Source: Agrococcus sp. ProA11 (GTDB lineage: Bacteria > Actinomycetota > Actinomycetes > Actinomycetales > Microbacteriaceae). Taken from it: a DNA stretch of 64,000 nt. A program made the translations under genes and the position numbers. This document shows positions 1 to 8,909 of this stretch, in pieces. Numbering within the stretch: the first letter of the stretch is position 1; the number at the start of each line of letters is the position of its first letter. Below the pieces are notes generated by a model, which saw only the letters and a list, made by a program, of their open reading frames with translations, ran no database searches and was not told where the DNA came from. The stretch is from assembly GCF_039880525.1 (NCBI RefSeq), contig NZ_CP156989.1, forward strand, positions 1,674,001 to 1,738,000, written 5' to 3'.

Positions 1-1756
1 CGACGGCGACCGGCGTCTCGCCCTCCACCCGCACGGTGGCGCTCGTGACCCGATCGAACCGACCATCGGCGAGCGTGCGCAGCACGAGCTGCCGCTCGTA
101 GCCCGTGCCGACGTGCGGCAGCAGCTGCTCGAACGGCGTCACCACCTGCACGGCAGCGCCGGAGGCGACCAGGCGCAGCAGCACGCCAGAGGCATACGCC
201 GTGCCGTCGTCGTCGACCACCAGCACGTGATCGCCCAGGCTCGCCGGGTCGTCCATGGCCGTGAACGCATCGACGGTCGCGGGCCGCCGGCCCGAGAACG
301 CGCCGTCGATCGCGAGCGCGCTCGTCGCCGGCGCGACGGCACCGGTCGCCAGCAGCACCCCGGCCGGCTCGGTCGCGGCGATCGTCTCGACCGTTGCGGC
401 GGTGCCGAGCCGCAGCTCGACGCCGGCGGCGCGTGCATCGCGCTCGAGATCGGCGACCAGCAGCGACACCGATCCGCGCCCCGGCACCCGGGCGGCGCGC
501 AGCAGCTGCCCTCCCAGGTGCTCCTCGCGCTCCAGCAGCGTCACCGTGTGCCCGAGCCCGGCGAGGTCGATCGCCGCGCGCAGCCCGGCGGGCCCTCCGC
601 CGACGACCGTCCAGCGAGCCGGCGCCGCCGCGCGCTCCGGTCGCTGCTCAAGCTCGCGACCGGCGGCGGGGTTGACCGTGCACGAGACCGCCAGGCCCTG
701 GCTGCCCCGGCCCAGGCATCCCTGGTTCAAGCGGATGCAGTGGCGGATGCCCTCGGTCGCTCCGGTGAGCAGCCTGCTCGCCAGATCCGGGTCGGCGAGC
801 TGCCCGCGCGTGAGCGCCACCATGTCGGCGATGCCGCTCGCGAGCACTTCCTCGGCCTCCTCGACGCTCGTCGCGCTGCCCACCCCGAAGACCGGGATAT
901 CCGGGTTCGCCTGCTTGAGCGCGGCGACGTCGTCGCGCAGCCACGCGGCCGGCATCGCCGACGACGGGAAGACCCAGTGCACGTCGTGATAGCCGCCGGC
1001 CGCGGTGTCGAGGAAGTCGATGCTCGCCTCTGCCCGCAGCGCCTGGACGATCTCGCGGCAGGCCGCGGCGTCGAGGCCAGCGTCGTTGTGCTCGTTCACC
1101 ACGATGCGGATGCCGACGGTGAAGTCCTCGCCGACGCGGTCGCGCACGGCCCGCAGCACCTCGCGCGGGAACCGCGTGCGCCCCTCGACGTCGCCGCCGT
1201 AGGCGTCGGTGCGCCGGTTGTAGAGCGGGCTGAGGAACTGGTGCAGCAGGTAGCCGTGCGCGAGGTGGATCTCCACACCGTCGAACCCGCCCAGCCGCGA
1301 TCGCTCCGCGGCATCCGCCCACGCCTCCACGAAGCCGGCGATGTCGCGCGCGCTGGCAGCTCGGGTCGCGACGCCCGTGGAGGGAGAAAGGATGCGGCTC
1401 GGCGCGAAGACCGGTCGCGGCCCGTCCGGTCCCTCCGGAGCGGCCTGCGCGCCGTGGTGGTTGAGCTGCACGACGACGCGGGCGCCCGCCTCGTGGATCG
1501 CATCGGTCATGCGCCGGTTGGCGTCGACCGCCTCGGGTCGCCAGGCGTCCTCGAACCCGCGCGTCGACGCCGTGGGATGCACGAGGTGGTTGCCCGCGAC
1601 GAAGAGCCCGCAGCCGCCCTGCGCGCGGCGCACGAAGTAGGCGGTCTCGCGATCGGATTCGACCCGGTCGGAGAACTGCTTCGAGTGCGCGGCCTGCATG
1701 ATGCGGTTCGGTGCCTGGAAGCTGCCGATGCGCAGCGGCTGAGCGAGGAGGTTCAC
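1..1756 (-). CDS. NADH:flavin oxidoreductase / 2,4-dienoyl-CoA reductase-type protein (3' end cut)
   Basis: The protein is an Old Yellow Enzyme-type FMN barrel followed by an FAD/NAD(P)-binding half. The gene runs off the left edge, so the C-terminus is missing. The barrel signature IHLAHGYLLHQFLSP is present, and a dinucleotide-binding VVGGGPAG lies near residue 380. Between them is the iron-sulfur segment of the family. It reads CIRLNQGC at residues 340-347, with a further Cys at 359. The family normally has CxxCxxxC followed by Cys, so the second ligand is Leu343 here. I chose GTG at 1756 because translation in this frame begins NLLAQPLRIGSF, as expected for the barrel start. The family reduces C=C bonds of enones or dienoyl-CoAs. 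The substrate cannot be read from the sequence. Confidence 0.88.
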   Translation of the reverse strand, partial: MNLLAQPLRIGSFQAPNRIMQAAHSKQFSDRVESDRETAYFVRRAQGGCGLFVAGNHLVHPTASTRGFEDAWRPEAVDANRRMTDAIHEAGARVVVQLNHHGAQAAPEGPDGPRPVFAPSRILSPSTGVATRAASARDIAGFVEAWADAAERSRLGGFDGVEIHLAHGYLLHQFLSPLYNRRTDAYGGDVEGRTRFPREVLRAVRDRVGEDFTVGIRIVVNEHNDAGLDAAACREIVQALRAEASIDFLDTAAGGYHDVHWVFPSSAMPAAWLRDDVAALKQANPDIPVFGVGSATSVEEAEEVLASGIADMVALTRGQLADPDLASRLLTGATEGIRHCIRLNQGCLGRGSQGLAVSCTVNPAAGRELEQRPERAAAPARWTVVGGGPAGLRAAIDLAGLGHTVTLLEREEHLGGQLLRAARVPGRGSVSLLVADLERDARAAGVELRLGTAATVETIAATEPAGVLLATGAVAPATSALAIDGAFSGRRPATVDAFTAMDDPASLGDHVLVVDDDGTAYASGVLLRLVASGAAVQVVTPFEQLLPHVGTGYERQLVLRTLADGRFDRVTSATVRVEGETPVAV

Positions 1757-1879
1757 CCCTCGATCCAAGCACCCACCCCCCAGCGCGCGGCTCCGCACCC
1801 GCGCGCATGTACCCCGGCACCGGTCATCGCTCCCGTATCATGGAGGTGCACATCCAGCACGAACGCGAGGTCTTCACGG

Positions 1880-3124
1880 GTGGACGAGCAACCGGAGCGC
1901 GGGCCGTCGGGTTCTGCGGAGGCCGAGGCACGACGTCGCGTCGCGACGCTCGCCGAGCTGCATCGTCGCCGGCGCCACCGGCGCTGGACGGTCGGCATCG
2001 CCGCTGCCGCCGCATCGGCGGTCATCATCGCCGGCTCCGTCGTCGCCTGGAGTGCGCAGGCGCGCGCGGGCGACATCGCCGACCGGATCGAGGCCTGGCA
2101 CCTGGAGCACGAGCTCGCCGGCTGCGAGCTCGCCGACCGCATCGTGCGGACCGTGGCGCTCGAGCGCCGGGCTCAGGACGTGCTCACGGCTGCGCAGCAC
2201 GTCGCCGGTGCCGAGTGGGTGCTCCCGTCCTCCGACCGGTCGGCGTTCGAGCAGGACCGCCAGAGCATCCTGACGTCCATCGAGGCGGACGGGTTCGTCT
2301 CGGAGGACGACCGGGAGCTGGCCGATGCCTGGCAGTCGCGCGCGGCCGCATCCGACGACCCCTCGCGGTTCGACCTCGTGGAGGAGTGCGTCACCGCCGC
2401 CGCCGCCCAGCGCGAGCCGATCACGGGGGTGACGGCCGAGCGTGCCGACGCGCTCGCGCAGCAGCTGCGTGCGCTCGGCGACCCCAGGGATTTCGACGAC
2501 GCCCGCATCGACCGGTTCGAGGCCGCGATCGCCAGCCTCGAGCGCTCGGCCGTGGCCCTGGCGCAGCGCCGCACCGAGCTGCCCGCGCTGCAGTCGTCGC
2601 TCCCACTCGCCCCCGAGCACGCGAAGGCGAGCCTGCGAGACGCCGACCGGCACCTGACGGCGCTGCTCGCGATCGTCGCCGGAGAGCCCTCTCCCTCGGC
2701 GGTGCTCGATCTCGTGGAGGGCATCACCCTGCACGTCGCTGCCGTCTGGATGACCGAGGCCTGGCAGCTCGAGGCGGAGGGCGACGTCGAGGCGTCCGCT
2801 GCGCTGGCGGCGCAGTCGCAGCAGGCACGGGAGGCGGTCGCGACCGGCAGCTCCCGACCGGTCGCGCTGCCGAAGTCGCCGACCCCCGCGCCGGCCGCTC
2901 CGCCGTCCGGCTCCGCACTCGACCCGCAGCCGAGTCCGACGGCGGTCGCGCCGGCACCGCCGACCGCATCGCCCGGCGCGCCCCCGGAGGAGACCGCCGG
3001 GTCGACCCCGACCCCGACGCCGCCTCCGGAGCCGGAGCCGGAGCCATCGATGGAACCGGCGCCTTCGGGCGAGCCCGAGCCGCTCCCCCCGCTGCCCGAC
3101 CCGCCGACCGCACCGACGCCCTAG
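1880..3124 (+). CDS. Membrane-anchored protein with Pro-rich C-terminal tail
   Basis: This is a 414-residue protein with no recognised family. A basic, Arg-rich stretch at residues 18-35 precedes one hydrophobic segment at about 36-57, so it is probably a single-pass protein with most of its mass outside the cell. The middle is helical and Glu/Ala-rich, with two Cys in the first part of the extracytoplasmic region. The last ~90 residues are Pro/Glu/Ser-rich, which suggests a wall-spanning or disordered tail. The GTG start at 1880 has a GCGAGG upstream. The open frame continues much further upstream, but that part lies antisense to the flavin oxidoreductase and does not look like protein. It is divergent from that gene. 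Confidence 0.75.
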   Translation: MDEQPERGPSGSAEAEARRRVATLAELHRRRRHRRWTVGIAAAAASAVIIAGSVVAWSAQARAGDIADRIEAWHLEHELAGCELADRIVRTVALERRAQDVLTAAQHVAGAEWVLPSSDRSAFEQDRQSILTSIEADGFVSEDDRELADAWQSRAAASDDPSRFDLVEECVTAAAAQREPITGVTAERADALAQQLRALGDPRDFDDARIDRFEAAIASLERSAVALAQRRTELPALQSSLPLAPEHAKASLRDADRHLTALLAIVAGEPSPSAVLDLVEGITLHVAAVWMTEAWQLEAEGDVEASAALAAQSQQAREAVATGSSRPVALPKSPTPAPAAPPSGSALDPQPSPTAVAPAPPTASPGAPPEETAGSTPTPTPPPEPEPEPSMEPAPSGEPEPLPPLPDPPTAPTP

Positions 3125-3176
3125 CGCGACCGGGCAACGCACCGGGTGCCGTCGACCAACAGCCGAGGTTTGCGGC

Positions 3177-4376
3177 ATGATCGAAGGCATGACGACGAGC
3201 AATGACGCTCGCCTCCGACTCGACTCGCTCGCGGTGCATGCCGGCCGCGAGGACTTCCAGTCGCTGGGCGTGCACGCAACCCCGATCGACTTCTCCACCA
3301 CGAACCCCCTCCCGGGCGTCGACTCCGGTGGAGACGCGTACGAGATCGGCGCCACCGGCGGCGACCCGTCGGACTCCAGCGCCGTCTACCAGCGGCTCTG
3401 GAACCCGACCGTGGCGCGCTTCGAGCGCGCCTTCGCCGCGCTCGAGGGCGCAGAGGCCGCGGTCGCCTTCGCGACCGGCATGGCGACCACGACCGCGGTG
3501 CTCACCGCGGCGAAGCAGCGTCGCGGCAACCACGTAGTGGCCGTGCGTCCGCTCTACGGCGGCACCGACCATCTGCTCGCTACCGGCCTGCTCGGCACCG
3601 AGACGACGTTCGTGGATTCGCTGGAGCAGGTGGAGCGCGCGGTGCGCGCCGATACGGGCCTCGTGGTGGCCGAGACGCCGGCGAACCCCACGCTGGAGCT
3701 CGTCGACCTGGCGGCGCTCGTCGCCGCGGCCGGTGACGCCCCGGTCCTGGTCGACAACACGTTCGCCACCCCGGTCCTGCAGCGCCCGCTCGAGCACGGG
3801 GTCGCGCTCTCGCTCCACTCGGCGACCAAGTACATCGGCGGCCACGGCGACGTCATGGGCGGTGTCGTCGCCTGCGACGAGCAGTGGGCGCAGGCGATCC
3901 GGCCCGTCCGCGCCATCACCGGCGCCATCGCGCATCCGTTCAGCGCGTATCTGATGCATCGCGGCCTGCAGACGCTGCCGCTGCGCGTGCGGGCCCAGCA
4001 GGCGAACGCCCAGCGGGTCGCCGAAGCGCTCGCCGCCATGGCGGGCGTGCGCGAGGTGCGCTACCCGGGCTTCGCCGCCAGCGACCCCGCAGGGTTGGTC
4101 GGCGAGGGCCGGCAGATGTCCGGTCCGGGCTCGATGCTGTCGATCGACGTCGGCTCCCCGGGGCGCGCCGCCGCCGTGGCCGAGGGCGTGCGGCTGTTCA
4201 CGCACGCGGTCTCGCTCGGCAGCGTCGACTCGCTCATCCAGCACCCCGCCTCGCTCACGCACCGACCGGTCGCCGCGGAGGCGAAGCCGAACGCGAGCGT
4301 GCTGCGGCTCTCGATCGGGCTGGAGGATCCGCTGGATCTGATCGCCGACCTCGAGCAGGCGCTCGCGAGCGCCTAG
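3177..4376 (+). CDS. Cys/Met-metabolism PLP-dependent enzyme
   Basis: This 399-residue protein belongs to the cystathionine gamma-synthase/methionine gamma-lyase fold family. The PLP lysine is Lys218 in SATKYIGGH, and the cofactor-binding Asp is in VDNTFATP around residue 193. Tyr71 in VYQRLWNPT matches the active-site Tyr of the family. It is close to the usual length of about 390. The start at 3177 is preceded by CGAGG at good spacing, whereas the ATG at 3189 has its GAAGG too close. Members make or break C-S bonds of cystathionine, homocysteine or methionine. The exact reaction cannot be assigned. It has no obvious operon partner. Confidence 0.88.
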   Translation: MIEGMTTSNDARLRLDSLAVHAGREDFQSLGVHATPIDFSTTNPLPGVDSGGDAYEIGATGGDPSDSSAVYQRLWNPTVARFERAFAALEGAEAAVAFATGMATTTAVLTAAKQRRGNHVVAVRPLYGGTDHLLATGLLGTETTFVDSLEQVERAVRADTGLVVAETPANPTLELVDLAALVAAAGDAPVLVDNTFATPVLQRPLEHGVALSLHSATKYIGGHGDVMGGVVACDEQWAQAIRPVRAITGAIAHPFSAYLMHRGLQTLPLRVRAQQANAQRVAEALAAMAGVREVRYPGFAASDPAGLVGEGRQMSGPGSMLSIDVGSPGRAAAVAEGVRLFTHAVSLGSVDSLIQHPASLTHRPVAAEAKPNASVLRLSIGLEDPLDLIADLEQALASA

Positions 4377-4379
4377 CCG

Positions 4380-6350
4380 TCAGAGCGCCGCGGGCAGCAG
4401 CAGCTCGGCGGTGAGACCGCCGCTGTCCCCCGCCCGCAGGCGCACCGATCCGCTGTTGCGGCGCGCGAGCTCCGAGACGATCGCCAGACCGAGGCCCGTG
4501 CCCTCGACGTTGTCGCGCTCGGCGCTCGGCGCTCGGTAGAAGCGCTCGAAGGCGTGCTCGATCTCCTCGTCGCGCATGCCCGGCCCACTGTCAGCGACCA
4601 CCATGCGCACCGCGTCGCCCTCCTGGTGCGCGGTCAGGTCGATGCGCCCGCCCTCGGGGGTGAACTTGCACGCGTTCACGAGCAGGTTGGAGAGCATGCG
4701 GCTGGCATCGTGGCGGGCCGCGAAGACGACGTGGTCGCCCGGCGCCATGCGCACGGCGATGCGCTTCCGCTCGCTCACCACCTGCAGGTTCGCCGCGACC
4801 TCGCTGAACAGCTCGTCCGTGCGCACGCGCTCCGGGTGCACCTGTGCCGCGCCGCCGGAGAGCCGGCTGAAGGTCAGCAGATCCTCGACGAGCTCCGACA
4901 GGCGCTCCGCGTTCCGCGCGATCACCTGCACCCAGCCGCGCTCGAGATCGCTCAGCTCGGCGCCATCGGAGAGCAGGCCCGCGTAGCCGACGATGCTGGT
5001 GATCGGGGTGCGCAGCTCGTGGCTGGTGGTGATGAGGAAGTCGTCCCGCTGCCGCTCCAGCTCTGCGCGGATCGACTTCGCGGCCTCGCGCTCGACCTCG
5101 GCCTCGATCTGCATCTGACGCGCGCGCAGGATCGTCGTGACGTCGAGCATCTGCACGGTGATCCGGTGGTCGCCGCCGACCACGGCGTTGGCCGCGACGG
5201 TGATCGTGCGGCCCCGGTCGGTGGTGACGGTCACCTGCTCGCCCGACCGCAGTGCCGCCGCCGCGGCGGTGCGCAGCGGCCCGTTCCAGACCCCGTCGCT
5301 CAGCTCGGCAGCCAGCATCGCGCTGCCGGTGCGGTTCACCCAGCGCACCCGCGTCGCATCGTCGGCGCGCTCGGCGATGACGAGACCGATGCTGGCGTCG
5401 ATCACGCCGCCCGTCAGCAGCCGGTTGGCGGCCTCCACCTGCCGCGCGAGCGCGCGCAGCTCGTACTGCGCCGACGAGAGCACCACCACGGTGGCGGCCA
5501 CAGTGACGAGCAGCAGCTCGAACATCGCGACGCGGCCCGTCAGGTCGAGCACCAGCTGACGGAAGGGCCCGCCGCTGTCGAGCGTGAGCACGAGCATCAG
5601 CAGCGAGGCCGCGATGGTCTGGATGAGCACGAAGCGGATCGGGAACCGCAGCGCTGCCCACGCGAGGATCGGGAATGGCGCGAACGCGAACGGCAGGGTC
5701 GCCTCTGGCTGGAAGACCAGCACGACGACCGCTGCGAGGATCGCGCTCTGCACCACCATCTCGATCCGGCCCGCCTGCACCGGGATCGGACGAGGCAGCG
5801 CCCCGATGGGCGCGAGCAGGCTCACGGCTGCCGCGTGCGAGGCGGCGACCAGCGGCAGCGTGGGCCAGAAGGCCCTGCCGTCCAGCGCCGCGAGGCCCGC
5901 GGCCGCGAGCAGGCCGACCACCGCGGCCCCGGCTGCGACGGCAACGACGAATCGCAGACCGGCGCGCAGCGACGACAGCTCGAATCGCCCAGCGCGCCCG
6001 AAGAGGATCGCGCCGATCACCGCGACCTCCGCCGCGTTCGCGAAGCCGAACACCACCGATACATCCCACGGTCTGCCGCTCGCCGCATTCGCCAGGATCG
6101 TGACGCCGAGCACCAGCAGCACCACGTGCGGCAGCCGAGCCGGAGGCTGCAGCAGCGCGAGCAGCACCGAGAGTCCCGCGGCCGGCCACCACACGGCGAC
6201 CGTCGTGCCCGCCGGCGCGAAGACGACGCCGAACACCGCGGTCAAGAAGATGGCGAGCGCCGCCACGAGCCACGACCACCAGGACAGCGTCGGGCGCGGT
6301 GCAGCCTGACGGTCGGCGTAGGGCGCCTGTCCATCGTCAGCGATGCTCAC
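4380..6350 (-). CDS. MASE1-type sensor histidine kinase (orphan)
   Basis: The product is 656 residues. The first ~300 form a multi-pass membrane region of about eight segments that resembles a MASE1 sensor. A short coiled linker and PAS-like stretch follow. The HisKA box TTSHELRTP carries the phospho-acceptor His444, and the ATPase domain has NLLVNACKF, DSGPGMRD and GTGLGLAIV. No response regulator lies next to it, so it must signal to a regulator elsewhere. The GTG at 6350 has GGGGGC just upstream. The frame stays open to 6584 through a tandem repeat, but that stretch looks non-coding. The stop lies 3 bases from the stop of the convergent PLP-enzyme gene. Confidence 0.87.
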   Translation of the reverse strand: MSIADDGQAPYADRQAAPRPTLSWWSWLVAALAIFLTAVFGVVFAPAGTTVAVWWPAAGLSVLLALLQPPARLPHVVLLVLGVTILANAASGRPWDVSVVFGFANAAEVAVIGAILFGRAGRFELSSLRAGLRFVVAVAAGAAVVGLLAAAGLAALDGRAFWPTLPLVAASHAAAVSLLAPIGALPRPIPVQAGRIEMVVQSAILAAVVVLVFQPEATLPFAFAPFPILAWAALRFPIRFVLIQTIAASLLMLVLTLDSGGPFRQLVLDLTGRVAMFELLLVTVAATVVVLSSAQYELRALARQVEAANRLLTGGVIDASIGLVIAERADDATRVRWVNRTGSAMLAAELSDGVWNGPLRTAAAAALRSGEQVTVTTDRGRTITVAANAVVGGDHRITVQMLDVTTILRARQMQIEAEVEREAAKSIRAELERQRDDFLITTSHELRTPITSIVGYAGLLSDGAELSDLERGWVQVIARNAERLSELVEDLLTFSRLSGGAAQVHPERVRTDELFSEVAANLQVVSERKRIAVRMAPGDHVVFAARHDASRMLSNLLVNACKFTPEGGRIDLTAHQEGDAVRMVVADSGPGMRDEEIEHAFERFYRAPSAERDNVEGTGLGLAIVSELARRNSGSVRLRAGDSGGLTAELLLPAAL

Positions 6351-6402
6351 GCCCCCAACGTACGCACCGAAGTGCGATCTGCCCAGCAGCGCCGCCCGGC
6401 GA

Positions 6403-6456
6403 CGCCCGCTCGCCCGCTCGCCCGCTCGCCCGCTCGCCCGCTCGCCCGCTCGCCCG
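6403..6456. repeat. Octanucleotide tandem repeat
   Basis: Six full copies of CGCCCGCT plus a partial copy run head to tail from 6403 to 6456. They sit 53-106 bases upstream of the histidine kinase GTG, in the gap shared with the divergent DUF3054 gene. An 8-base unit is prone to slippage and would change promoter spacing or reading frame. Confidence 0.95.
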
Positions 6457-6460
6457 AGCC

Positions 6461-6530
6461 GAGGACGGATCGGCCACATGTCCCCAGCGGAGGACAGATC
6501 GGCCACATGTCCCCAGCGGAGGACAGATCG
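6461..6530. repeat. 29-bp direct repeats with GTCCCCAGC core
   Basis: Two adjacent 29-bp copies (6461-6489 and 6490-6518) differ at one base, and a third partial copy begins at 6519. Each starts GAGGACRGATC and ends GTCCCCAGCG. A related sequence occurs at 35745-35780 in another intergenic gap, so this is a dispersed element rather than a local accident. Function unknown. Confidence 0.9.
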
Positions 6531-6618
6531 TCCTCGCCCCGCGACATCTCCTCCGTTCGCGACGCGCAGCCGCGGCCGCGGCAACCGGGGCCCACCGCAC
6601 CGCCACTACGGTCGGGGC

Positions 6619-7032
6619 ATGCGAACGACTCGACCCACGACATCCGCCACCTCGATCCTGCTCGCGCTGGCGCTCGACGCGGCGCTCGTGCTCGGCTTCG
6701 CCGCCGCGGGGCTCGCGAGCCACGGCAGCGGGGTGCTCTCCGCCGGCGGCATGGCCATCGCCACCACCGCCATGCCGTTCCTGGTCGCGCTGATGCTCGG
6801 CTGGCTGGTCGGTCGGCTCTGGCGGGCGCCGCTCGCGCCGATCCGCACCGGACTGCCGATCTGGCTGGTAACCCTGACGGGCGGCATGCTGCTGCGCTTC
6901 GCGACCGGGCAGGGCACCGCGCTCCCGTTCGTGATCGTCGCGGCGCTGACCCTGCTGGTGCTGCTGGTCGGATGGCGCGCGGCTGCGAGCTCGCTCGCGC
7001 GGCGGCATGCTCGCGGGCGCACCGAGGCGTAG
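6619..7032 (+). CDS. DUF3054 family membrane protein
   Basis: This 137-residue protein is almost entirely membrane-embedded, with four hydrophobic segments separated by short loops and a basic Arg-rich C-terminus. Length, topology and motifs such as GWLVGRLWRAP fit the actinobacterial DUF3054 family, whose function is unknown. The ATG at 6619 is only a few bases after TACGGT, so the message may be nearly leaderless. It is divergent from the histidine kinase and convergent with the PAP2 gene. Confidence 0.75.
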   Translation: MRTTRPTTSATSILLALALDAALVLGFAAAGLASHGSGVLSAGGMAIATTAMPFLVALMLGWLVGRLWRAPLAPIRTGLPIWLVTLTGGMLLRFATGQGTALPFVIVAALTLLVLLVGWRAAASSLARRHARGRTEA

Positions 7033-7052
7033 CAGCACGCCTCGCCGAGCCG

Positions 7053-7814
7053 TCAGGCGTCGGGCACGATCGTCGTCTCCTCCAGCTCCTCCGGCGGCAC
7101 CCTGACCGTGCGCCGCGTATCGATCGCGATCACGCAGCCGAGGATGATCATGGCGAGCGTGACCGACGCCATGGTGTCGCTGATGTAGTGGTAGCCGAGG
7201 TAGATGCGCCCGGCTGCCTGCGTGACGACCATGACGATCGCGACGGTCACCGCGAGCGCCGTGAACCACGTCTTCTGCAACCGGCTCGCGAGCAGGAACG
7301 CCAGCAGCAGGAAGAAGTTGGAGGCGCCCAGCACGTGCCCGGAGGGGAACGAGAAGGAGTGGTCGGGCCCGAACAGCATGTCCTCGACCGGAGGGCGCGG
7401 ATGCTGCACGATCGGCGCGATCACCTGCGCCAGCACCACGCCGGTCAGCATGCCGCCGGCGAGCAGGATGGGACGCCAGAGATGCTTGGCGACGATGGAC
7501 CAGGTCACCGTGACGGCCAGCACGATGATGGGCAGCGCGACGGGGCCGAAGATCACCGCCAGCGCGATCATGAACGGCGTCGTCGACGGTGAGCGCAGGC
7601 TGTCGAAGTAGGTGTTCACCGGCTGGTCCAGCCGCTCCACCCCGGTCTGCGTGACGACGCCGACCAGCAGCACGATGAAGCCGACGAGACCCACCGTCGT
7701 GAGCACGCCGGCGGTCACGTAGAGCCGCCTGCGCGCGGCGGCATCCAGATGGCGCTCCTCCACGAGGAACTTCGTGTGCAGTTCCCGCAGACGTTCGCGT
7801 CGCGTGAGTGTCAT
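7053..7814 (-). CDS. PAP2-family membrane phosphatase
   Basis: This is a 253-residue integral membrane protein with six hydrophobic segments. The acid-phosphatase motifs of the PAP2 superfamily are in order: QHPRPP, SFPSGHV with the catalytic His, and GRIYLGYHYISD with the second His and Asp. It probably removes phosphate from a lipid phosphate or an undecaprenyl-type pyrophosphate at the outer face of the membrane; the substrate is not determinable. An acidic tail follows the last membrane segment. It is a single gene between the DUF3054 gene and the quinone reductase. Confidence 0.88.
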   Translation of the reverse strand: MTLTRRERLRELHTKFLVEERHLDAAARRRLYVTAGVLTTVGLVGFIVLLVGVVTQTGVERLDQPVNTYFDSLRSPSTTPFMIALAVIFGPVALPIIVLAVTVTWSIVAKHLWRPILLAGGMLTGVVLAQVIAPIVQHPRPPVEDMLFGPDHSFSFPSGHVLGASNFFLLLAFLLASRLQKTWFTALAVTVAIVMVVTQAAGRIYLGYHYISDTMASVTLAMIILGCVIAIDTRRTVRVPPEELEETTIVPDA

Positions 7815-7890
7815 GCTGGCACCATCCGGGGTCGTCGTCGATCGGCGCCCGATCGTCTCACGGCCGATCCCCGGAACGCCGAGAGCGCGA

Positions 7891-8868
7891 TCAGGGGCGC
7901 AGCAGCACCTTGCCGACCCGGCCGGGCGTCAGGCTCGCGAGCACTGCCTCACGCACGTCGTCGAAGCCATGGATGCTCGAGACGGGCAGCGTGAGGTCGC
8001 CCGCGGCGAGTCGTTCCGAGAGCTCGGCGAACAGCGCGCCGCGCACGGCCGGATCCATGTCGCGGCTCACGGCGCTGCCCCAGAATCCGCGCACCGTGGC
8101 CTGCTTGAAAATCACGTCGCTGACCGCGAGCTCGAGCGTCGATGCGCCCATGGCCCCGAACGCGACGAGCGTGCCGCCGGTGCCGAGCACCGAGAGCATC
8201 TCGCCCGCTGCCGCGCCGCCGACCGAATCGACGCCCGCAGCGATCTCCGCGCCGTCGGTGATGGCCGCCACCCGGTCGCGCCATCCCTCCTCGGAGGTCG
8301 CGACGATGTCTCCGATGCCCGCCGCTCGCAGCTCGTCGATCGCCTCGGCCCTTCGGACGAGGCCGACGACACGGATGCCGCGCCCACGGGCGAGCTGCGC
8401 GACCATGCGACCGACGGCGCCGTTCGCGGCGTTCTGCACCAGCCACTGCCCCGGCTCGAGCGCGAGGCTGTGCAGCAGGCTCACGGCACTGAACGGCATC
8501 GCCACCAGCTGCGCGGCGGCCTCATCCGGCAGACCCTCGGGCGCGGGGATGAGCGCGGTGGCCTTCGCCACGAACTGCTCGGCCCACACGCCGAAGATGC
8601 CGCCGGCGATCACGCGATCGCCGGCCGCGAGGGTGTCGACGCCCTCGCCGAGCGCCTCCACAACACCGGCTGCCTCGGTGCCGCTCGGCGCGGGCAGCGC
8701 TGGCACGAAGCCGTAGGTGCCGCGCACCGTCCAGAGGTCGTGGTTGTGGATGCTGGCGAGGGTGGTGCGCACGCGAACCTCCCCCGGGCCGGGCTCGGGC
8801 ACGGGCCGGTCTGCGACGCGCAGCACGTCCTCCGGCTCGCCGAACTGGTCATGGACGATGGCACGCAT
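7891..8868 (-). CDS. Zinc-independent quinone reductase-like alcohol dehydrogenase superfamily protein
   Basis: This 325-residue medium-chain dehydrogenase/reductase has an N-terminal GroES-like fold (PGPGEVRVR, SGTEAAGVVEALGEGVD) and a Rossmann half with ANGAVGRMVAQLARGRG binding NADPH. The Cys/His ligands of the zinc-containing branch are absent, so it is closest to NADPH:quinone or enone reductases. The ATG at 8868 follows AGGAG at ideal spacing, which rules out the longer frame to 9069. It is followed by the PAP2 gene and preceded by the DoxX gene, both on the same strand. Confidence 0.87.
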   Translation of the reverse strand: MRAIVHDQFGEPEDVLRVADRPVPEPGPGEVRVRTTLASIHNHDLWTVRGTYGFVPALPAPSGTEAAGVVEALGEGVDTLAAGDRVIAGGIFGVWAEQFVAKATALIPAPEGLPDEAAAQLVAMPFSAVSLLHSLALEPGQWLVQNAANGAVGRMVAQLARGRGIRVVGLVRRAEAIDELRAAGIGDIVATSEEGWRDRVAAITDGAEIAAGVDSVGGAAAGEMLSVLGTGGTLVAFGAMGASTLELAVSDVIFKQATVRGFWGSAVSRDMDPAVRGALFAELSERLAAGDLTLPVSSIHGFDDVREAVLASLTPGRVGKVLLRP

Positions 8869-8909
8869 GCGTGCTCCTCTCGATCTGGGCGGATGGGCGA
8901 ACGCAGCAC

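Noticed and set aside
113-1879. Upstream extension of the plus-strand frame ending at 3124
   Set aside because: It is antisense to the flavin oxidoreductase and reads as Arg/Ala/His-rich noise; the supported start is GTG at 1880.
6351-6584. In-frame 78-codon extension of the histidine kinase
   Set aside because: It translates the octamer repeats as RAGERASG runs; GGGGGC before GTG at 6350 is the better start. Slippage effects are still noted.
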